Program-made: the position numbers and the translations under genes
Assembly (NCBI GenBank): GCA_026936105.1
Contig: JAIXKI010000026.1
Coordinates: 1-64,000, forward strand
Direction of reading: 5' to 3'
DNA: 64,000 bases
Origin: Chitinophagales bacterium
GTDB taxonomy: Bacteria > Bacteroidota > Bacteroidia > Chitinophagales > Chitinophagaceae
In this document: piece by piece, positions 59,814-64,000 of the stretch
Layout: every line of letters begins with the position of its first letter
How positions within the stretch are numbered: position 1 is the stretch's first letter
Notes under the pieces: model-generated
What the model was told of the DNA's origin: nothing
Database searches by the model: none
What the model saw: only the letters and a program-made list of their open reading frames with translations

Positions 59814-61088
59814 GTGGCCAGAAGTATTGTTGCTGTCATATTGGGCGGCGGAGCCGGTTCCAGGTTATATCCTCTTACTGCCAGCCGTTCAAAACCTGCT
59901 GTTCCGATAGCAGGAAAATATCGTTTGGTGGATATTCCGATTTCCAACTGTCTTCATTGTGGGATTGGACGCATGTTCATATTTACACAATTCAACTCGG
60001 CATCTCTGAACAGGCATATCAAAAACACCTATCATTTCAGCGCATTCAGTTCTGCTTTTGCTGATATACTGGCAGCGGAATTGACTCCGGATAACCCTCA
60101 GTGGTTTCAGGGTACGGCCGATGCGGTCCGCCAGGGATTAAGGCATATCAGCCCTTTTCCGAGCGATTACATTCTCATTCTTTCCGGCGATCAGTTATAC
60201 CAGATGGATTTCAATTTAATGTTGGATGAACATATCAATACAGGCGCCGACATATCGGTAGCCACCATTCCCGTGAATGAGAATGATGCTTCTGATTTTG
60301 GTATTATGAAAAAGAATGAGCAGGGATTAATTACTTCCTTTATTGAAAAACCCAAAAAAGAACTCCTGCCTGACTGGGAGAGTGACACCGGTGATGACAT
60401 GCGGCAGCAGGGAAAAGTATATCTGGCTTCCATGGGTATCTACATTTTCAACCGCAAACTGCTTTGGGAAATTTTACTGAATGAAAAACCTGAAGCTACT
60501 GATTTCGGAAAAGAGATCATACCCCAGTCTATTGCAAAATATAAAGTGGCCAGTTATCAGTACGATGGTTACTGGACCGATATCGGAAATATTCATTCCT
60601 TCTTTGAAGCCAATCTCGGGTTGACCAAAGATATTCCCGAATTCAATCTCTTTGATGCCAACAGGCCTATCTACACAAGGCCGCGTATGTTGCCGCCGAG
60701 CAAGATAAACGGCACCACTCTGGAAAAAGTTTTCATTGCCGAAGGTTCTATCATCAATGCTTTAAGAATTGAAAGCAGTGTGATCGGCATCCGTTCCCGC
60801 ATCGGTATGGGCACCACCCTGACCAACACGTATGTAATGGGCAATGATTCTTATGAAACACTTGAAGACATTGCCAGGGCAGGAGAGAACCATATCCCTT
60901 TATTGGGAATAGGCAATCATTGTTATATCAGCAATGCCATCATTGATAAAGACTGCCGCATCGGGAATGATGTCCGCATCAATGGCGGCCCGCATCTTGA
61001 AAACACAGACCATCCGCTTTATACCGTGAAGAGCGGGGTGGTGGTGGTAAAAAAAGGGTCGGTCATTCCGGACGGCTTTTCGATTTAA
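59814..61088 (+). CDS. glgC: Glucose-1-phosphate adenylyltransferase
   Basis: 424 residues; start GTG 59814, with an in-frame TTG at 59808 as alternative; no ATG lies before the conserved core. The nucleotide-binding Gly-Gly-Gly-Ala-Gly-Ser-Arg-Leu motif, Lys-Pro-Ala-Val-Pro, Gly-Thr-Ala-Asp-Ala-Val, and Gly-Tyr-Trp-Thr-Asp-Ile-Gly identify ADP-glucose pyrophosphorylase; the C-terminal left-handed beta-helix is present. It supplies ADP-glucose to GlgA, encoded 113 bp upstream. Confidence 0.95.
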   Translation: MARSIVAVILGGGAGSRLYPLTASRSKPAVPIAGKYRLVDIPISNCLHCGIGRMFIFTQFNSASLNRHIKNTYHFSAFSSAFADILAAELTPDNPQWFQGTADAVRQGLRHISPFPSDYILILSGDQLYQMDFNLMLDEHINTGADISVATIPVNENDASDFGIMKKNEQGLITSFIEKPKKELLPDWESDTGDDMRQQGKVYLASMGIYIFNRKLLWEILLNEKPEATDFGKEIIPQSIAKYKVASYQYDGYWTDIGNIHSFFEANLGLTKDIPEFNLFDANRPIYTRPRMLPPSKINGTTLEKVFIAEGSIINALRIESSVIGIRSRIGMGTTLTNTYVMGNDSYETLEDIARAGENHIPLLGIGNHCYISNAIIDKDCRIGNDVRINGGPHLENTDHPLYTVKSGVVVVKKGSVIPDGFSI

Positions 61089-61186
61089 GTTTTGGTGTTT
61101 GCTGAAAACTTTTGCTCCTTCATTGTGTACTTTTTACATAAAGTTCCTATCTTCCCTTCCGGACGGAATGGTCTGAAGATAAATTT

Positions 61187-62530
61187 ATGTCAACTGCTTA
61201 TACAGGGGTAAAACCCAAACTTTCTCTGGTACAGATCATCAACATGAGCGTCGGTTTTTTCGGGATCCAGTTTGGATGGGATCTTCAGAGAGCCAATATG
61301 GGGCGCATCTATGAAAACCTGGGCGCTCATCCTGATGATATCCCGATCTTATTTCTGGCCGCACCTCTTACGGGCCTGCTGGTACAACCAATCATCGGTT
61401 ATATGAGTGACAGGACCTGGCATCCCGTATGGGGAAGAAGAAGGCCATATTTCATGATTGGCGCCATTCTCAGTTCCATCGCTTTAATATTCATGCCGCA
61501 TAGCGGCACTTTATTCATGGCTGCGGGATTGTTGTGGGTAATGGATGTTTTCGGAAATGTATCTATGGAACCTTTCCGTGCTTTTGTTACCGATCAGTTG
61601 CCGGATTCACAGGTGAACCGTGGTTTCATCATGCAGAGTTTTATGATCGGGCTGGGAGGAAGTATTGCTTCAGCCTTGCCCTGGATATTTAAAAATATAT
61701 TTCATTTTCAGAACACGGCAACAGCCGGAAATATTCCGGAGAATGTGAAACTATCTTTTTATACCGGCGCTTTTTTCTTTTTAGCAGCCGTTTCCTATAC
61801 GGTATTAACCACCAAAGAATATCCTCCTTCTGATCTTGGGTATAAGGATAAAGTAAGAGAATCGCACAAAGGCTTCGGCGGCGGTGCAAAAGAAATTTTC
61901 AGCGCTTTGTTGAATATGCCTAAGAGGATGAAGATAGTTTCACTCATCCAGTTTTTCACCTGGCCGGGATTGTTCCTGATGTGGTTTTATTATACAACGG
62001 CAGTTGCCGTAAATGTTTTTCACGGGGTGAATGCCGATGATCCTGTTTATGCAGAAGGAGCAGATTTCGGAAGTTTGACACTGGCTTATTACAGTGTGAT
62101 CACATTTTTATTTGCATTGGTACTACCGGCTATTGCGGATAGATTGGGAAGAAAACTGACCCACTCTATCTGTTTGATATGCGGCGGACTGGGTTTGATC
62201 AGTGTGAGTTGGGTGACCAATAAATATATGCTCTATGGCTGCATGACCGGAGTGGGCATTGCCTGGGCAAGTATTTTATCCATGCCTTACGCCATGCTGA
62301 GTAACTCGCTGCCGAAAGACAAGGTCGGGATCTATATGGGTATCTTTAATTTTTTTATTGTATTGCCCGAGATCATTGCGTCACTCGGCTTCGGCTGGCT
62401 GATGAAAAATGTTTTGAATAATGACCGGCTTCTTGCTGTGGAAGTAGGAGGCGCTTTGATGATCATTGCTGCTTTGATCTGTTATGTTTTTATAAGGGAG
62501 AAAGGGCATGAAGAAGAATCACCTGCCTGA
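61187..62530 (+). CDS. MFS transporter, SLC45/GPH-like (maltose or sucrose type)
   Basis: 447 residues, about 12 membrane segments. The start of helix 1 (Phe-Gly-Ile-Gln-Phe-Gly-Trp-Asp-Leu-Gln) and the loop Tyr-Met-Ser-Asp-Arg-Thr-Trp with Gly-Arg-Arg-Arg-Pro are typical of the SLC45/plant sucrose-carrier branch of sugar symporters. Adjacency to an exported GH13 amylase and glycogen genes suggests maltose or maltodextrin uptake. The amylase gene begins 29 bp downstream. Confidence 0.88.
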   Translation: MSTAYTGVKPKLSLVQIINMSVGFFGIQFGWDLQRANMGRIYENLGAHPDDIPILFLAAPLTGLLVQPIIGYMSDRTWHPVWGRRRPYFMIGAILSSIALIFMPHSGTLFMAAGLLWVMDVFGNVSMEPFRAFVTDQLPDSQVNRGFIMQSFMIGLGGSIASALPWIFKNIFHFQNTATAGNIPENVKLSFYTGAFFFLAAVSYTVLTTKEYPPSDLGYKDKVRESHKGFGGGAKEIFSALLNMPKRMKIVSLIQFFTWPGLFLMWFYYTTAVAVNVFHGVNADDPVYAEGADFGSLTLAYYSVITFLFALVLPAIADRLGRKLTHSICLICGGLGLISVSWVTNKYMLYGCMTGVGIAWASILSMPYAMLSNSLPKDKVGIYMGIFNFFIVLPEIIASLGFGWLMKNVLNNDRLLAVEVGGALMIIAALICYVFIREKGHEEESPA

Positions 62531-62559
62531 TCTTTCCAATCACTTTCATTTATTTTTTT

Positions 62560-64000
62560 ATGATCATGAAAAAGATATTTCTAATAATCATCCTCTTTGC
62601 ATTTTTCAATGAATCATTTTCTCAAAGCGAAACACTGAAGGTTTATCCCACCAGCTGGTGGACAGGGATGAAGTGGAATAAACTGCAATTGATGGTTCAT
62701 GGAAAAGATCTGAAAAATTCTGTATCCAAAGTTTCATTGCTTTATCCCGGAGTGAAGCTGATACGGGTGAATAAAGTGGAGAACCCCAACTATCTTTTCC
62801 TCGACCTGAGCATCAACTCAAATGCAAAACCCGGAACAGTTAAGATCAGGTTCGATCGCAGCACCAATGAACCTCTTTTAGTGAATTACGAATTGAAAGC
62901 AAAGAATAAAGAAGATGGTGATACAAGAGTGCAGGGAGTAACATCAAAAGATATTGTGTACCTGCTGATGCCTGACCGTTTTGCCAACGGCGATACCACC
63001 AATGATTATTTTCCGGACATGAGGGATGTGGAGCATGATCTGAAAAACCCTTTTGACCGTCATGGCGGCGACCTTCAGGGAGTGACCGATCATTTGGATT
63101 ATCTTAAAGACCTTGGCATTACCACCATCTGGATGACTCCGGTGAATGAGAATGACATGAGGAGAACAAATGAAGGCGGAACGATACGCAGCACTTATCA
63201 CGGATATGCCATCACCGATCAATATACTGTGGACAAAAGGTTTGGTGGGAATGCCGCATATAAAAATATGGTGGAGGCATCGCATAAAAAAGGGCTTAAA
63301 GTGATACAGGATGCGGTGTACAATCATGTGGGCATTGATCATTGGTTCATCCGCGATATGCCGATGAAGGACTGGGTAAACCAATGGCCTCAATATACCA
63401 ACACTTCTTACCGTGATAATCCTTTGGTGGATCCTCATGCATCAAAGTATGATAAAGAAATTTCTGTCAACGGTTGGTTCACTCCGTTTATGCCCGATCT
63501 GAACCAACGTAATCCTTATGTATCAAATTTTTTAATTCAGTATGCGATCTGGGCTACTGAAGAATTCGGCATTGACGGTTGGAGGGTGGATACTTATTTC
63601 TACAGCGATTCATTATTCCTGAACAGGATCAACGATGCATTGATCAAAGAATTTCCAAAACTTACTGTGTTTGGAGAAGTATGGGTGCACAGTGTTCTGA
63701 ACAGCGCTTATTTCTGCCAGAATAACCTGGATGTTTCGTTCAAGCACAATCTGCAAGGTGTGACGGATTTCCCGATGCTGTTTGCCATGCTCGATGGATT
63801 GAATCAGCCGTTCGGATGGACGGAAGGAGTGAACAAAGTTTACACCACCCTGGCTCAGGATATTGCTTATAAAGACCCGAACAGGAATTGTATTTTTTTC
63901 GACAACCACGACCTGGATCGTTTTTATTCTGTGATAGGTGAGGACTTTGATAAATACAAAATGGGGATCAACTGGCTGTTTACTTTGAGAGGTATTCCGG
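62560..64000 (+). CDS. GH13 alpha-amylase/neopullulanase, exported (C-terminus cut by window edge)
   Basis: At least 480 residues; open to the window end. A signal peptide (Met-Lys-Lys-Ile-Phe-Leu-Ile … Phe-Ser-Gln) is followed by an N-terminal beta domain of the Cyc-maltodext_N type (about 25-125) and a GH13 barrel. Conserved GH13 regions: Asp-Ala-Val-Tyr-Asn-His, nucleophile Asp344 (Gly-Trp-Arg-Val-Asp), acid/base Glu373 (Phe-Gly-Glu-Val), and Asp451 (Asp-Asn-His-Asp). It is SusA-like and should act in the periplasm on maltodextrins for the transporter encoded just upstream. Start could also be Met3. Confidence 0.92.
   Translation, partial: MIMKKIFLIIILFAFFNESFSQSETLKVYPTSWWTGMKWNKLQLMVHGKDLKNSVSKVSLLYPGVKLIRVNKVENPNYLFLDLSINSNAKPGTVKIRFDRSTNEPLLVNYELKAKNKEDGDTRVQGVTSKDIVYLLMPDRFANGDTTNDYFPDMRDVEHDLKNPFDRHGGDLQGVTDHLDYLKDLGITTIWMTPVNENDMRRTNEGGTIRSTYHGYAITDQYTVDKRFGGNAAYKNMVEASHKKGLKVIQDAVYNHVGIDHWFIRDMPMKDWVNQWPQYTNTSYRDNPLVDPHASKYDKEISVNGWFTPFMPDLNQRNPYVSNFLIQYAIWATEEFGIDGWRVDTYFYSDSLFLNRINDALIKEFPKLTVFGEVWVHSVLNSAYFCQNNLDVSFKHNLQGVTDFPMLFAMLDGLNQPFGWTEGVNKVYTTLAQDIAYKDPNRNCIFFDNHDLDRFYSVIGEDFDKYKMGINWLFTLRGIP

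Noticed and set aside
1..64000. CRISPR arrays, insertion sequences, prophage or integrase genes
   Set aside because: I looked for regular short repeats with spacers and for transposase, integrase or phage proteins and found none; the only mobile-like signs are the repeats near 28.5 kb and 43-45 kb.

Overview
The window is a 64 kb chromosomal piece from a member of the Bacteroidota, most likely close to the Chitinophagaceae. The phylum call rests on promoters of the TTG-N19/20-TAnnTTTG type (for example upstream of parE at 33318-33347), weak Shine-Dalgarno sequences, and families typical of the phylum (DUF1835, DUF2520, DUF2851, DUF6157, FucP-like sugar MFS, SusA-like GH13). The family call is a weaker inference. 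Gene density is high and most genes are housekeeping.

Region 1 (1-8386) is a divergently transcribed sugar-oxidation cluster: a GMC dehydrogenase with a 3Fe-4S-type cysteine triplet, its Tat-exported small subunit, a Tat-type TIM-barrel protein and a NupG-like permease leftward; a Gfo/Idh/MocA dehydrogenase, a second TIM-barrel protein, a cytochrome c lipoprotein and a DUF1080 (3-keto-disaccharide hydrolase family) lipoprotein rightward. Together they suggest periplasmic oxidation of glycosides to 3-keto-glycosides and their cleavage. A palindrome (4873-4889) sits between the two arms.

Region 2 (8453-22236) holds pyk and pfkA, a RmlD-like reductase, arginase, two double-domain Usp proteins, an amidase-like lipoprotein, smc, a redoxin whose first active-site Cys is Ser, and a Ycf48-like protein. 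Region 3 (22237-33256) has a lipoprotein with three Ig-like repeats, a beta-propeller/amidohydrolase fusion, tRNA-Lys(CTT) followed by noncoding repeats, a TetR-MFS-Usp operon with a likely TetR operator, a dienelactone hydrolase and a flavin reductase. Region 4 (33432-42940) carries both topoisomerase IV subunits with two unrelated genes between them, a methyltransferase and topA.

Region 5 (about 43.0-46.3 kb) is a small accessory island between topA and a hydrolase gene: an orphan PD-(D/E)XK-like protein, a HigBA toxin-antitoxin pair, an AHSA1/SRPBCC protein and a DUF6157 protein, with diverged flanking repeats and a 91-bp attC-like inverted repeat. It is the likeliest recently acquired DNA here.

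Region 6 (46361-55879) is again core: a rightward run DUF2520 - ferredoxin - kdsC - UbiA - maf - DUF2851, then OsmC, lipA and a phosphodiester glycosidase. Region 7 (55863-64000) is a glucan module: ROK kinase, sugar MFS, glgA, glgC, an SLC45-like sugar transporter and an exported GH13 amylase cut by the window end. These link uptake and phosphorylation of glucose or maltodextrins to glycogen synthesis.
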